A stretch of 64,000 nt of DNA from Fulvivirga imtechensis AK7 (GCF_000331535.1 NZ_AMZN01000006.1:124001-188000), one strand, 5' to 3'; shown: positions 52,704 through 61,857, counted from the first letter of the stretch. Made by a program: numbers and translations. Notes: a model not told the origin generated them from the sequence alone.

Positions 52704-53014
52704 AAACAAACTGATTATGCAGGTTCTTTAACGCAGGATAAAAGAATTATTTTAGAAAAGCCAGTGAAATAGTGGTTTGAGTCATTTTTATATACATAAC
52801 TACGTACAAAGGCCTGTCTGTAAGAAAACGCCAATGTCTGCGTTACGTGGAATGTAAGAATATACCGAATAAAATTTTGTCAATGACAAATTGCGTAAAT
52901 TGCAAACGATTGCGTGAAAAAAGTCCATTTTCAACGGTCGTAATTACTACTTTTTTCTAATAGTTTGCCTAAATTCATTCTTTCATACAATGAATTCCAG
53001 CAAACTTATATCTT
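52704..53014. other. Intergenic stretch with a partial MITE end
   Basis: At 52814-52845 the sequence CTGTCTGTAAGAAAACGCCA, AATGTCTGCGTTA continuing, matches the outer 32 bp of the MITE family found at 50085 and 55364 (reverse orientation of their right end). No second end is seen, so it is a fragment. TAGTTTG near 52963 may belong to the promoter of the oxidoreductase gene. No gene is visible. Confidence 0.55.
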
Positions 53015-54508
53015 ATGAAGAAAGAAGAATCAAACGAACAAAAACTAAACAGGCGGGCATTTATTAAAAGCACAGGGTTGTTTGCAGCCGGTGTAATGAT
53101 TGTCCCCAGCCACGTGGTTTCAGGATTGGGCCACGTTCCGCCAAGTGATAAATTAAATATTGCGGGGATCGGTGTTGGAGGGATAGGCAGGAGCAACCTG
53201 AGAAACATGAGCAGCCAAAATATTGTAGCATTGGCTGATGTAGATTGGAAATATGCCAGCGCTTGCTTTGGAGATTATCCCAATGCAAAAAAGTATAAGG
53301 ACTATCGTAAGATGTTAGAGGAGATGGATAAAGATATTGATGCGGTAATGATCGGAACACCTGACCATACGCACTATGTGGCTACAGCGGATTCCATGAG
53401 GGCCGGCAAGCATGTATACTGTCAAAAACCCTTAACCCATTCGGTATATGAATCGCGCATGCTCACAAAATTGGCCAAAGAAACAGGCGTTGCTACACAA
53501 ATGGGTAACCAGGGTAACTCCAGTGACGATATGCGCAAAGTGTGTGAGTGGATATGGAATGGTGAGATTGGAGAGGTAAAAAAAGTAGATGCATGGACTG
53601 ATCGGCCAATATGGCCGCAGGGTCTTGAGCGGCCGTCAGAAAAAATGGCCGTTCCGGAAACGCTCGATTGGGACCTGTTCTTAGGGCCTGCACCTTACAG
53701 GCCTTACCATTCAGCATATACACCATGGAACTGGCGCGCGTGGTGGGATTTCGGTACGGGAGCTTTAGGAGATATGGCCTGTCATATTATGGACCCTGTT
53801 TACAAAGCGCTCGAGCTGGGCTATCCTTATGCATTTGAGGCTACATCTTCCCAGGTAAATACCGAAAGCGCTCCTATTGCAGAAAAGGTGACCTACTATT
53901 TCAATGAAAGACCTAAAAAAGGCAAGATCAATATGCCGGCAGTTGAATTTACCTGGTATGACGGTGGATTAAAGCCAGATAGACCTGAAGGTCTGAAGCC
54001 CGGCCTGTATCCCGGAGACAAAATGGGCTGGGGAGGCGCTATTTTCCATGGAACGAAAGGAACACTTATCTGTGGTACATACGCTATGGATCCATTTATA
54101 ATCGGACGCGAAGACAACCCTCCACCAACAACAGGAGAGTTGCGAAGAATACCAAATGCGATGGAAGGCGGCCATGAAATGGATTGGGTACGTGCTTGCA
54201 AAGAGGGTAAGGCAAACCGTGTAGAGGCAAGTTCCAATTTTAATTATGCAGGTCCGCTCAATGAGGTAGTAGTAGCAGGAAATCTTGCTGTAAGGCTACA
54301 GGATCTAAGGAGAAGGCTTGAATGGGATGCAGAAAATATGAAAATCACCAATATTGGCGAAAATGAGGATATACGGGTGGTATCAAGCGATAAGTTTGAG
54401 GTGATCGATGGTCATCCTCATTTTGATACTAAATATGAAACCATAAATGCCAAAAGTGCTGCTGAAAGCTATGTGAAAAGAGAATATCGCCAAGGCTGGA
54501 GCTATTAA
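53015..54508 (+). CDS. Gfo/Idh/MocA-family oxidoreductase with Tat-type leader
   Basis: A 497-residue NAD(P)-dependent sugar oxidoreductase. The N-terminus NRRAFIKSTGLFAAGVMIVP is a twin-arginine signal, so the enzyme is folded with its cofactor before export. The nucleotide fold shows NIAGIGVGGIGRSNL and the family Lys-Pro motif in GKHVYCQKPLTH. The C-terminal domain has the Bacteroidota/Planctomycete form with GALGDMACHIMDP. Such enzymes often oxidise sugars to 3-keto forms. The neighbouring DUF1080 protein (33 bp on) belongs to the 3-keto-disaccharide hydrolase family, so both probably work on the same glycoside. Confidence 0.9.
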   Translation: MKKEESNEQKLNRRAFIKSTGLFAAGVMIVPSHVVSGLGHVPPSDKLNIAGIGVGGIGRSNLRNMSSQNIVALADVDWKYASACFGDYPNAKKYKDYRKMLEEMDKDIDAVMIGTPDHTHYVATADSMRAGKHVYCQKPLTHSVYESRMLTKLAKETGVATQMGNQGNSSDDMRKVCEWIWNGEIGEVKKVDAWTDRPIWPQGLERPSEKMAVPETLDWDLFLGPAPYRPYHSAYTPWNWRAWWDFGTGALGDMACHIMDPVYKALELGYPYAFEATSSQVNTESAPIAEKVTYYFNERPKKGKINMPAVEFTWYDGGLKPDRPEGLKPGLYPGDKMGWGGAIFHGTKGTLICGTYAMDPFIIGREDNPPPTTGELRRIPNAMEGGHEMDWVRACKEGKANRVEASSNFNYAGPLNEVVVAGNLAVRLQDLRRRLEWDAENMKITNIGENEDIRVVSSDKFEVIDGHPHFDTKYETINAKSAAESYVKREYRQGWSY

Positions 54509-54541
54509 ATTAAATTTAAAAACAAAAGAACGATTCGAATT

Positions 54542-55354
54542 ATGAAAATCAAATCCTTACTATTTGTAATTGCCATATTAGTTTCTCAGGCATGTGGCAC
54601 TAAATCAGGAGAAACCGAAGGAGAAACGACTGATACAAATGCAGTTGATGAAACAGAAGCTGTTACTGAAGAGCAAACCTCATTGAATACCTTATCCGAA
54701 AAGGAGAAGGAAGACGGCTGGATGCTGCTGTTTGATGGAGAATCCTCCAAAGGGTGGCGTGGCTATGGAAAAGACAACTTTCCATCGGATTGGCAGGTGG
54801 TTGACGGTACCTTGTACATGGCTGCTTCTGGAAGGGGTGAGGCCGGTTCTAAAAACGGTGGAGATATCATCTATGACAAGAAATTTAAAAATTTCGATCT
54901 GAAGCTGGAGTGGAAGGTATCGGAAGGCGGTAACTCAGGTATTTTTTATTTGGGACAGGAAACAGATGACTATGATTTTATCTGGAAAACTGCTCCTGAA
55001 ATGCAGATTCTGGATAACGAACGCCACCCGGATGCCAAACTAGGTAAAGATGGCAACCGCCAGGCAGGCTCCCTGTATGACATTTATCCTGCAAACCCGC
55101 AGAATGCCAAGCCTGCCGGTGGGTGGAACCAGGTAGAGATCATTGTGTATAACGGCACAGTCGTACATAAACAAAATGGAGAAACTGTGGTGGAGTACCA
55201 TCTATGGACCCCGAAATGGAATGAAGATGTGGCGGCCAGCAAATTTCCCGGACTCAACGAAAATTGGGCTGAAGTAGCACAAGAGGGCTATATCGGGCTA
55301 CAGGACCATGGTGATGACGTCTGGTTTAGAAACATAAAGATCAAAGAACTTTAA
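54542..55354 (+). CDS. DUF1080 / 3-keto-disaccharide hydrolase-like lipoprotein
   Basis: A 270-residue lipoprotein (signal and lipobox ILVSQAC, Cys19) with a Thr/Glu-rich linker (20-55) and one DUF1080 concanavalin-like domain: DGWMLLFDGESSKGWRGYGK, WQVVDGTLYMAASGRGE, FDLKLEWKVSEGGNSGIFYL, APEMQILDNERHPDAK, NQVEIIVYNGTVVHKQNGE and GYIGLQDHGDDVWFRNIKIK. Known members hydrolyse 3-keto-glycosides. It lies 33 bp behind the oxidoreductase gene and is followed by MITE copy 2, which begins 9 bp past its stop. Confidence 0.9.
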   Translation: MKIKSLLFVIAILVSQACGTKSGETEGETTDTNAVDETEAVTEEQTSLNTLSEKEKEDGWMLLFDGESSKGWRGYGKDNFPSDWQVVDGTLYMAASGRGEAGSKNGGDIIYDKKFKNFDLKLEWKVSEGGNSGIFYLGQETDDYDFIWKTAPEMQILDNERHPDAKLGKDGNRQAGSLYDIYPANPQNAKPAGGWNQVEIIVYNGTVVHKQNGETVVEYHLWTPKWNEDVAASKFPGLNENWAEVAQEGYIGLQDHGDDVWFRNIKIKEL

Positions 55355-55363
55355 CTTTTAATT

Positions 55364-55490
55364 AGTGTCTGTAAGAAAACTCTAAGTGGCTTTAAGAATG
55401 AAGTCCCAAAAAGCGCAGTCCCATACTGTTGTCGGGATGAGCATTTTGGGACAAGTATAATGCAGACATTGGCGTTTTCTTATAGACACT
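55364..55490. mobile_element. MITE-like repeat, copy 2
   Basis: A 127-bp element with ends AGTGTCTGTAAGAAAAC and GTTTTCTTATAGACACT, or AATTAGTGTCT/AGACACTAATT if four flanking bases are included (55360-55494). Internal TCCCAAAA/TTTTGGGA allow it to fold into one long hairpin. It is shorter than copy 1 by about 33 bp of interior. Its right end supplies the TAG stop codon of the EcsC-family gene. Confidence 0.8.
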
Positions 55491-56163
55491 AATTATTTCT
55501 AAACTCCGCCATCCTCATTCTATAAGCATTCATAGCATTGTAGCCAAGCTTCTTGGTATATTTGTGATTGACATACGCACCTGCAATGGCGCCAACTCCG
55601 GGGATCAACTGAATAAGCTTGGCAATGTCAATGAAATCACGATATTCCAATTGAAAGGTTCGCCAGTCAAATTGGTGAATATCACCAGGAAGAGATTCTT
55701 TTTGCGCCTCCCAGTCGTTCAGTATATTAAATACTGCATTACGATGCTTCTGACTCGAAAAGGTAAGTTGAAAAATGTGTAGAATATAAAGCCTCTCCTT
55801 GTAATCCTTCAGATCAACACCATACGCATTGGCGATCTCAAACAACATTTTCATTTTCAAAGTGAGCCATAGAGGAAAATCAGCAAAACCGGAGATAAAG
55901 CCCCCATAACCCGTTATAGCACCCTCAGCAGCGGATGAAGAGGAGTAGAAATTGACCTTTTTCAACGCCAATAGCTCTATTTCTTCAATGGAAGCGGGGG
56001 GGAGCCGCTTAAGGGTAGTAAAGCCTGCGCCAGACAATACCCCTCGCGTGATTTCTTTGATAGCCCCGGTGATTACCCGGTGCACTTTCTCAGGGATAAT
56101 GCGATTGATCCTATGTTGAATTCCTTTTGCTGCCCTGTTAAGAAGTGTAGGTTTTTTGCTCAT
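55489..56163 (-). CDS. EcsC-family protein
   Basis: About 224 residues from the ATG at 56163 (MSKKPTLLNRAAKGIQHR); in-frame ATGs at 56199, 56232 and 56301 add residues that look unconserved. The EcsC domain (IEEIELLALKKVNFYSSSSA; GAITGYGGFISGFADFPLWL; KMKMLFEIANAYGVDLKDYK; LIPGVGAIAGAYVNHKY) covers most of the protein. EcsC proteins are membrane-associated with unknown biochemical function, named after an ABC-transporter locus of Bacillus; an ABC exporter pair lies next to this gene but on the other strand. The stop codon TAG lies inside the end of MITE copy 2, so the original C-terminus may have been altered. Confidence 0.82.
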   Translation of the reverse strand: MSKKPTLLNRAAKGIQHRINRIIPEKVHRVITGAIKEITRGVLSGAGFTTLKRLPPASIEEIELLALKKVNFYSSSSAAEGAITGYGGFISGFADFPLWLTLKMKMLFEIANAYGVDLKDYKERLYILHIFQLTFSSQKHRNAVFNILNDWEAQKESLPGDIHQFDWRTFQLEYRDFIDIAKLIQLIPGVGAIAGAYVNHKYTKKLGYNAMNAYRMRMAEFRNN

Positions 56164-56259
56164 TTTTGCACACCACTGCCTGTGTTCAATATTGATCATT
56201 GTGAAGTAGGTGGATTGTTGGTCTATTTTCATAAAACTATCGAATAAAACGTACTTTAT

Positions 56260-56331
56260 AAGAAGTGACAAATTCGCTACCCTCCCTGTACCTACTATCA
56301 ACGAGAATTTAAAGCTGCGCTGTCACTTCTT
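56260..56331. repeat. 11-bp inverted repeat in an intergenic stretch
   Basis: AAGAAGTGACA (56260-56270) and TGTCACTTCTT (56321-56331) are perfect inverted copies 50 bp apart. They lie between the divergent EcsC and ABC transporter genes, an intergenic stretch of 306 bp (56164-56469) if the EcsC start is at 56163. They may be a hairpin or two half-sites of an operator. Nothing else is evident in the stretch. Confidence 0.6.
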
Positions 56332-56469
56332 GACGATCTTTAATTGCGGTATTGCCGTATTTAACCTCCATTCCAACCGCTCAATACAAATATGAAAAAA
56401 CAACGACTGTGCCATCGTACCTTTTATGTCAACAGGGTAATAACTTAAGGATTTCCTGATCAGAAACCA

Positions 56470-57405
56470 ATGAATCGTAATTCAAATAAACTGCTGTGGG
56501 TAGAGCAACTTAGCAAATGCTATCAAAATAGACAGGCTGTAAAAGACATCTCTTTTTCACTGGACGAAGGAGATATTTTTGCCTTTCTAGGGCCCAACGG
56601 AGCAGGGAAAACCACTACACTTCGTCTTTTGCTTGATATCATCAAGGCCGATAGTGGTATCATCAGTTGGAATATTAATGGAAAAAATACCCGATTGCCA
56701 TCCTCACAAGAGATCGGCTACCTGCCGGAAGAGCGAGGGCTGTACCCTGAACTACCCATTATACGCACTTTAGTCTACATTGCCACGATCAGGGGAATGG
56801 ATGCTGATGCTGCCAGGAAGGCTGCCATGGAATGGCTCGAAAAGGTAGGCCTGGCGGATAGGGCCGGGGAAAAACTGCAGGCGCTATCCAAAGGAAATCA
56901 GCAAAAGATACAGTTTATAGCCTCGATATTGCATAAGCCTGCCTTTGTTATTCTTGATGAGCCATTTTCCGGCCTCGACCCTATTAACCAGGAGCAGTTT
57001 ATTGAATATATTAAGGAGATCAACAGGCAGGGAACAACCATACTATTAAGCGCTCATCAGATGCCGCTGGTTGAACGGCTGGCGAAAAAGGTCTTTCTTA
57101 TGAATAGGGGCGAGCAAATATTTCATGGAGAACTGGCCGAAATTTTTAAGACTTATGGACATCAGCACATTCTTAATATCAGCTTTAGCACCGAAGTGCC
57201 CGAAGAAAAGCTTCGTATTTTGACAGATATGCAAAGTTTAGTATTTGAAAATAGCTATGAAACAAAAATTACACTTAAGCCAGGCGCCAACCTTGGCCAA
57301 ACCCTGAGTGAGTTGGGTAAGTTTGAAAATATTACTAATATAAAAAGCCATCAACCGGGTTTGCATGATATATTTCTTCAACTTGTTAAAGAACACCAGC
57401 CATGA
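56470..57405 (+). CDS. ABC transporter ATP-binding protein (NatA type)
   Basis: A 311-residue ATPase: Walker A FLGPNGAGKTTTLRLL, signature LSKGNQQKIQFIASIL, Walker B FVILDEPFSGLDPINQ and switch His in LLSAHQMPLVE, plus a C-terminal extension typical of the NatA/DUF4162 branch (LKPGANLGQTLSELGKFENI; FLQLVKE). It would power export of ions or drugs with the permease encoded next; the two genes overlap by 4 bp (ATGA). Substrate unknown. Confidence 0.93.
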   Translation: MNRNSNKLLWVEQLSKCYQNRQAVKDISFSLDEGDIFAFLGPNGAGKTTTLRLLLDIIKADSGIISWNINGKNTRLPSSQEIGYLPEERGLYPELPIIRTLVYIATIRGMDADAARKAAMEWLEKVGLADRAGEKLQALSKGNQQKIQFIASILHKPAFVILDEPFSGLDPINQEQFIEYIKEINRQGTTILLSAHQMPLVERLAKKVFLMNRGEQIFHGELAEIFKTYGHQHILNISFSTEVPEEKLRILTDMQSLVFENSYETKITLKPGANLGQTLSELGKFENITNIKSHQPGLHDIFLQLVKEHQP

Positions 57406-58571
57406 AATATCTGAAGCAGGTCTTTACAGTGACAGTATGGGAATACCGCAGGTTTTATAAGCCTAAAAATGAATTGGTCGGCATTGTCATTATGCTGATA
57501 CTATTTAGTTTTTTCTATCTGGGTAGTAAATATGTGATGTCTGATACAGAAAAAAACACTTTAACCCTACTCGAAAATACTGCTCCTGGTCTCGTTGATA
57601 CGCTTGCAAAGGAATTTGATGTGGAGGTGATTTCCTTAACAGCAAAAGATCAGTTTTTAAAGGAAATTATTGATGAGAAAGAAGGGCTGTTGTTATTGGA
57701 AAAAGATACAGGTTATGTGCTTCATTCATGGAAAAAGCCGGCAGCACTGAAGCTGCTGCAAAAAAAGCTAAATAGCTACACCCAAACAAAAGTTGTTGAA
57801 GAGTTAGGCATCACAACTAAGCAGTTGGACAAAATTCTCAGTCCTGCGATTGTAGAGCAATTGTATTTTGACGATAGCGGAGCGCGAAGCGTCCTTGTTT
57901 ACTTCTTCGCAGGGCTGATGATCATGGCAGTACTCGTTAGCTTTGCCTATCAGTTTACCGCAATTACCGGTGAAAAGCAGCTCAAGATCACCGAGCAGAT
58001 CGTATCAGCTATCAAACCTCAGGCATGGATGGATGGAAAAATACTGGGAATTACGCTTACAGGTCTTTCTTCAGTAGTAGCTTATTCCATTATCAGCTCA
58101 TTGGGAGGAATGCTCTATTTCCAGTTTACAGACAGGCCTGTGAGCAATATTATTGAAATCCTACACCTGCCTTCTATTCTCATATTCCTGGCTTTTACCA
58201 TGGTGGGGATTATGATGTGGAATGCCATGATGGCAGCCATTGCATCGGTAATCACCGACCCGAACAACTCGGGAAAGAGCTCATTGATGCTGGTTCCGCT
58301 AATTTTTGTAGTAGCTTCTCTGCTAGTAAGCCCCGATCATAGGGCAGGTGTGTTCCTCTCCTGGTTTCCTTTAACTTCGGCTACTGCTATGCCCATGCGC
58401 TGGGTAGTGTCAGTGGTAGATTGGTGGGAACTAGCAGGATCTTTTGCCGTACTCGTGATCACATTCTACCTTTTTAGAAAACTTGCGGCTAAAATTTTTC
58501 ATGTATCGATCCTTATCAGTGGCAAAGAGCCCACCTGGAAAGAGGTATGGAAGCTTGCGAGGGAGGGATAA
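57402..58571 (+). CDS. ABC-2 type permease (NatB type)
   Basis: A 389-residue membrane protein with one N-terminal transmembrane segment (about 26-45), a large extracytoplasmic domain (50-165) and five or six C-terminal segments (VLVYFFAGLMIMAVLVSFAY onward). This is the NatB/CcmB-like layout of ABC-2 exporters that pair with NatA-type ATPases. It is translationally coupled to the ATPase gene. A 175-bp intergenic stretch without a clear promoter box follows. Confidence 0.88.
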   Translation: MKYLKQVFTVTVWEYRRFYKPKNELVGIVIMLILFSFFYLGSKYVMSDTEKNTLTLLENTAPGLVDTLAKEFDVEVISLTAKDQFLKEIIDEKEGLLLLEKDTGYVLHSWKKPAALKLLQKKLNSYTQTKVVEELGITTKQLDKILSPAIVEQLYFDDSGARSVLVYFFAGLMIMAVLVSFAYQFTAITGEKQLKITEQIVSAIKPQAWMDGKILGITLTGLSSVVAYSIISSLGGMLYFQFTDRPVSNIIEILHLPSILIFLAFTMVGIMMWNAMMAAIASVITDPNNSGKSSLMLVPLIFVVASLLVSPDHRAGVFLSWFPLTSATAMPMRWVVSVVDWWELAGSFAVLVITFYLFRKLAAKIFHVSILISGKEPTWKEVWKLAREG

Positions 58572-58746
58572 GTGTGCTTAAAAAAGCACGCTGAGGCGAC
58601 TGTAAACTTCAAAGCCTATCTTTTTAATGTTTTCCGGGGATGTGTTCCGTCCCTTTAATTTCCACTACGTTTACCATTTGTTTACCATCGAAATTAGCTT
58701 TTGCATAACGATAGACCCACTTTCGTAAAAACGAAAATGTATTATT

Positions 58747-60255
58747 ATGAAAAGAAATCTTTTACTACAGGAACTAAGAAAAAGGGTGCGATTGCTGTTT
58801 TTGGCCGTGCCGCTCTTCTTCAACTATTCTTTTTTATTATCATCACCTGGCAGCCAAAATGTGGCCATCGGCAATAAGTATTACACGGAGACCTCTCCAC
58901 TATCTGCCAGCATAACACCTGAAGATATCAGGGTTTGCAAGAATGATGTGAGCAATGGCGTGTTGCTGACTGCCATAGCCTCCGGTGGGGATGGTATGTA
59001 CTCCTATAAATGGCAAAAGTTGCAAAAGGATGGCACATGGCTAAACCTGGATGCAACAACAACTTCGTATATAGCCACCTCTAACGGGAGGTATCGTTGC
59101 GTGATTAAATGCTGTAATAAAGAGTCAGTAGTGAAGCCTGAGGCACGTGTGAGGTATTTCGCACCGCTGGCCGCAACTGCATCACCTGAGCAGCAGACGC
59201 TATGTACACCTGGAGAAGGAAAAACCTTTCAGGCCACTGCTACCGGTGGTGACGGCAATTATACTTACCAGTGGCAGGTACGTGGACAAAATGCTGATGG
59301 CACGTATAGCTGGAGCAACATACCAGGGGCTGATTCATCTTCTTTTTATACGGATCAGGTCAACAGATACAGGTGCAAAATCATGAGTTGTGGGGAGAAG
59401 GTAAAAACAAACCGGGTGGAATTAAAAGAATATGTTCCCCTTTCAATCACGACACAACCCAAATCAGACACTGTTTGCTATGGCGAATCTGCTACGTTTA
59501 GCATTGTTGTGGCAGGAGGAGATAGCTACAATTCATATTATTGGGAAATATACTATCCTTTTAATGATTCATGGATATTTGATAGCGTGAACGGATCAGC
59601 AGGTACGCCAAACTATACCCCAAAAAAACCTGGTAAGTTCAGATGCAAGATCATCAATAGAAATTGTAACGAAACAATTATCTCCGATGAGGTGGAGTTT
59701 GTTGTGGCTGCCATGTGGTTTCATGATATTGAAGATGCAGTAGCTTGTCCTGAACGTGAAGCTGTGCTTGTTGCAAGAGCATATAGAGGCTGGCCCCCTT
59801 TTCACTATCAATGGCGGAAAGATAACGGAACTGTTTTGGAAGATATCGTGGGAGCCACTGACAGCACCTTTTCCACTAGTATCCCCGGCACATACTATTG
59901 CTTTATACAAGACAATTGTAGAGGGTTTAATTTAGGTCCGGCTACTGTTACTTATGAACCTGTCTGCAATAGTACAATCACAACTGCTCAAATGACTAAC
60001 GAACCCACCTTGAAAACATACCCTAATCCAACACAGGGTGAAGTTACCATTGATGTGTCTGAATTTGAAAATGAGCAGATACAATCTGTAGAGTTAATTG
60101 ATGGTCATGGAGATGTAATAGACATGTGGACCTTTTCCGGTCATAATGCAATGGAGCAACTTAATTTAGCCGGATGCAAGGAGGGAACGCTCTACCTGAA
60201 GGTCATCACCTCTAAAAGAATAATACGCCAAAGACTTGTTAAAACGAACAGGTAG
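58747..60255 (+). CDS. T9SS-secreted protein with Ig-like repeats
   Basis: A 502-residue secreted protein. After a signal segment (LLFLAVPLFFNYSFLLSS) come four Ig/PKD-like modules of about 85 residues, each with paired cysteines and the pattern ATASGGDGNYTYQWQ and YRCKIMSCGEK: about 55-135, 140-225, 230-315, 320-405. The end is a type A sorting domain for the type IX secretion system (LKTYPNPTQGEVTIDVSEFE; GTLYLKVITSKRIIRQRLVK). It is thus exported through the outer membrane and attached or released; adhesion is likely but not shown. A 45-bp palindrome starts 4 bp after the stop. Confidence 0.9.
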   Translation: MKRNLLLQELRKRVRLLFLAVPLFFNYSFLLSSPGSQNVAIGNKYYTETSPLSASITPEDIRVCKNDVSNGVLLTAIASGGDGMYSYKWQKLQKDGTWLNLDATTTSYIATSNGRYRCVIKCCNKESVVKPEARVRYFAPLAATASPEQQTLCTPGEGKTFQATATGGDGNYTYQWQVRGQNADGTYSWSNIPGADSSSFYTDQVNRYRCKIMSCGEKVKTNRVELKEYVPLSITTQPKSDTVCYGESATFSIVVAGGDSYNSYYWEIYYPFNDSWIFDSVNGSAGTPNYTPKKPGKFRCKIINRNCNETIISDEVEFVVAAMWFHDIEDAVACPEREAVLVARAYRGWPPFHYQWRKDNGTVLEDIVGATDSTFSTSIPGTYYCFIQDNCRGFNLGPATVTYEPVCNSTITTAQMTNEPTLKTYPNPTQGEVTIDVSEFENEQIQSVELIDGHGDVIDMWTFSGHNAMEQLNLAGCKEGTLYLKVITSKRIIRQRLVKTNR

Positions 60256-60258
60256 AAT

Positions 60259-60303
60259 TTGCGATTCAGCCCCGGGATCATTGATCCCGGGGCTGAATCG
60301 CAA
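60259..60303. repeat. 45-bp perfect palindrome
   Basis: Two perfect 22-bp arms (60259-60280 and 60282-60303) flank a single T. The arm core is CAGCCCCGGGATCA. It lies just behind the T9SS gene stop but has no T run, so it is not a standard terminator; its core resembles the CCCGGGGTGAAGCCCCGGG hairpins in the 313-bp element nearby. The rest of 60304-60473 holds only the degenerate repeat GTCATGCCGACTTTGGAAGC. Confidence 0.85.
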
Positions 60304-60473
60304 TGCTCCTAATAAGGACTGATTTCGATAAAAGAATTGTCATGCCGACTTTGGAAGCATCTTGTTAAGATACAGTTTATCAACGTTTCTGAATAAGATC
60401 TCTCTTCCCTGGAATGACATTCTACATTTAATAGCATTGGGTGGTGAATCTCATTGTATCTTTAGTAATGACC

Positions 60474-61574
60474 CTATTTTTGTTCAATAGATTTCGCATA
60501 TGCAAGCAAGCGGATCAAAGCAACTGCGTTCCCAAGCTTCCACTGCATGGCAGCTACTATACTGTGTACAGCAACAAGCTCTCTGTTCACTAACCTTCCA
60601 TTTGAGTGGAATTCATCGATGTGCTTCCTGGCTGCAGCATATCCAATCTTCCCATAAACATTTAAAATTTCTACGGCATTCTCTTCAGTAGTTTTTTCTC
60701 GTTTTTTTGGTACATATCCCATTTGTTCAATCATTTGCCCGGCTACTTTCCAGGTCGACCAGGGATTTTGGCCTGTCACAAGGCTTCCGTCCTGAACGAC
60801 ATTTTCCAGGTACATACTACCCCTGTCAAAGCGCGCGCCTTTTTCCACTAACTTATCTTGCAGTAGAAAAGGGAAGATATCGGGTGCATCGGGGATTAAG
60901 AACAGCTCTTCTTCATTAGTGAAACCGCTGATCTTTCTATTTGCCACCAGGTGTTGACCTCCATTCAACGTAACATTTATCAATGCGGCAGGTCCATGGC
61001 AAACAGCTCCGATCACTTTACCGGAATCGTAGTATTGACGTACCAGCGACTGAATATATTTATTATCAGGGAAGTCAAACATAGTGCCTTTGCCACCTAC
61101 AAAATATACGGCTTGATAGTCATCCGGTGTCACATCCTTTATAGCAATAGTATGATCAACCTTGATTTGGGCGATAGTGTCATTCAAAAAAGCATAATCG
61201 TAGACACCCATATCCTCATCGTCAATCACTACAGGAGGCTTACCGCCCAGCGGACTGGCTATATCTACTTCAAAGCCATTGGCCATAAATACGTAATACG
61301 CACGTGATAATTCCGTCAGTTCGTAACCTGTAGGTTTGCCGTTGTCGCCCATCACACCGCAGCTTGTTACGACAGCCAGTATTTTACCTCTGACAGGTAT
61401 TGAGTCAGCCGTCAGATAGCTTAGATCTGTGGGAGCAGCTTTTGATATATCTATTTCTGTTGTTTCCGAAGGTTTGATCAGGCTCATAAACCAGAATCCA
61501 AAAGCAACTGTAGAAATAATCAATGTGGCAAAAATGATTAACGACCATTTAATAAGAGTTTTTTTCCTTGACAT
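60474..61574 (-). CDS. DJ-1/PfpI family protein, membrane-anchored
   Basis: A 366-residue protein from the ATG at 61574 (MSRKKTLIKWSLIIFATLII), with one N-terminal anchor segment. The DJ-1/PfpI domain (about 60-290) has the nucleophile C192 in GAVCHGPAAL, the elbow acid E85 and GGKGTMFDFP, as in Hsp31/YhbO-like glyoxalases or glutamine amidotransferase-like proteins. The last 70 residues (NAVEILNVYGKIGYAAARKH; LGNAVALIRLLAYAKSIEQK) form an additional helical part of unknown role. Most relatives lack a membrane anchor, so this one may act at the periplasmic face. A 15-bp inverted repeat lies 48 bp upstream. Confidence 0.85.
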   Translation of the reverse strand: MSRKKTLIKWSLIIFATLIISTVAFGFWFMSLIKPSETTEIDISKAAPTDLSYLTADSIPVRGKILAVVTSCGVMGDNGKPTGYELTELSRAYYVFMANGFEVDIASPLGGKPPVVIDDEDMGVYDYAFLNDTIAQIKVDHTIAIKDVTPDDYQAVYFVGGKGTMFDFPDNKYIQSLVRQYYDSGKVIGAVCHGPAALINVTLNGGQHLVANRKISGFTNEEELFLIPDAPDIFPFLLQDKLVEKGARFDRGSMYLENVVQDGSLVTGQNPWSTWKVAGQMIEQMGYVPKKREKTTEENAVEILNVYGKIGYAAARKHIDEFHSNGRLVNRELVAVHSIVAAMQWKLGNAVALIRLLAYAKSIEQK

Positions 61575-61621
61575 AGTTTTTATTGTTTTTTGGACAAACA
61601 AGCAGCTATGTCACAGAAAAG

Positions 61622-61668
61622 TCTTCCAAAATGATCATTTCGTAAGAGTAAAAGATCATTTTGGAAGA
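61622..61668. repeat. 15-bp inverted repeat upstream of the DJ-1/PfpI gene
   Basis: TCTTCCAAAATGATC (61622-61636) and GATCATTTTGGAAGA (61654-61668) are perfect inverted copies with a 17-nt spacer. On either strand this folds into a strong hairpin. It is either an operator pair or a small insertion; no T run follows. Confidence 0.75.
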
Positions 61669-61857
61669 GTCCCTTGTAAAAACATCCTAACCACCAGTCC
61701 CCGGACCTGTTCCGGAGCCCTTTGGAGTAGGGAGATGACCGATGTGATACTCCGCCAAAAGCAATGAAAATCCGAAGAACAGGATTTTTTTCTTTGCCAT
61801 ACTATTGCTTGGGTTTGCCGAGACTACTTTTCAGTGAGCACTTTGCTGAAGGGTCCC

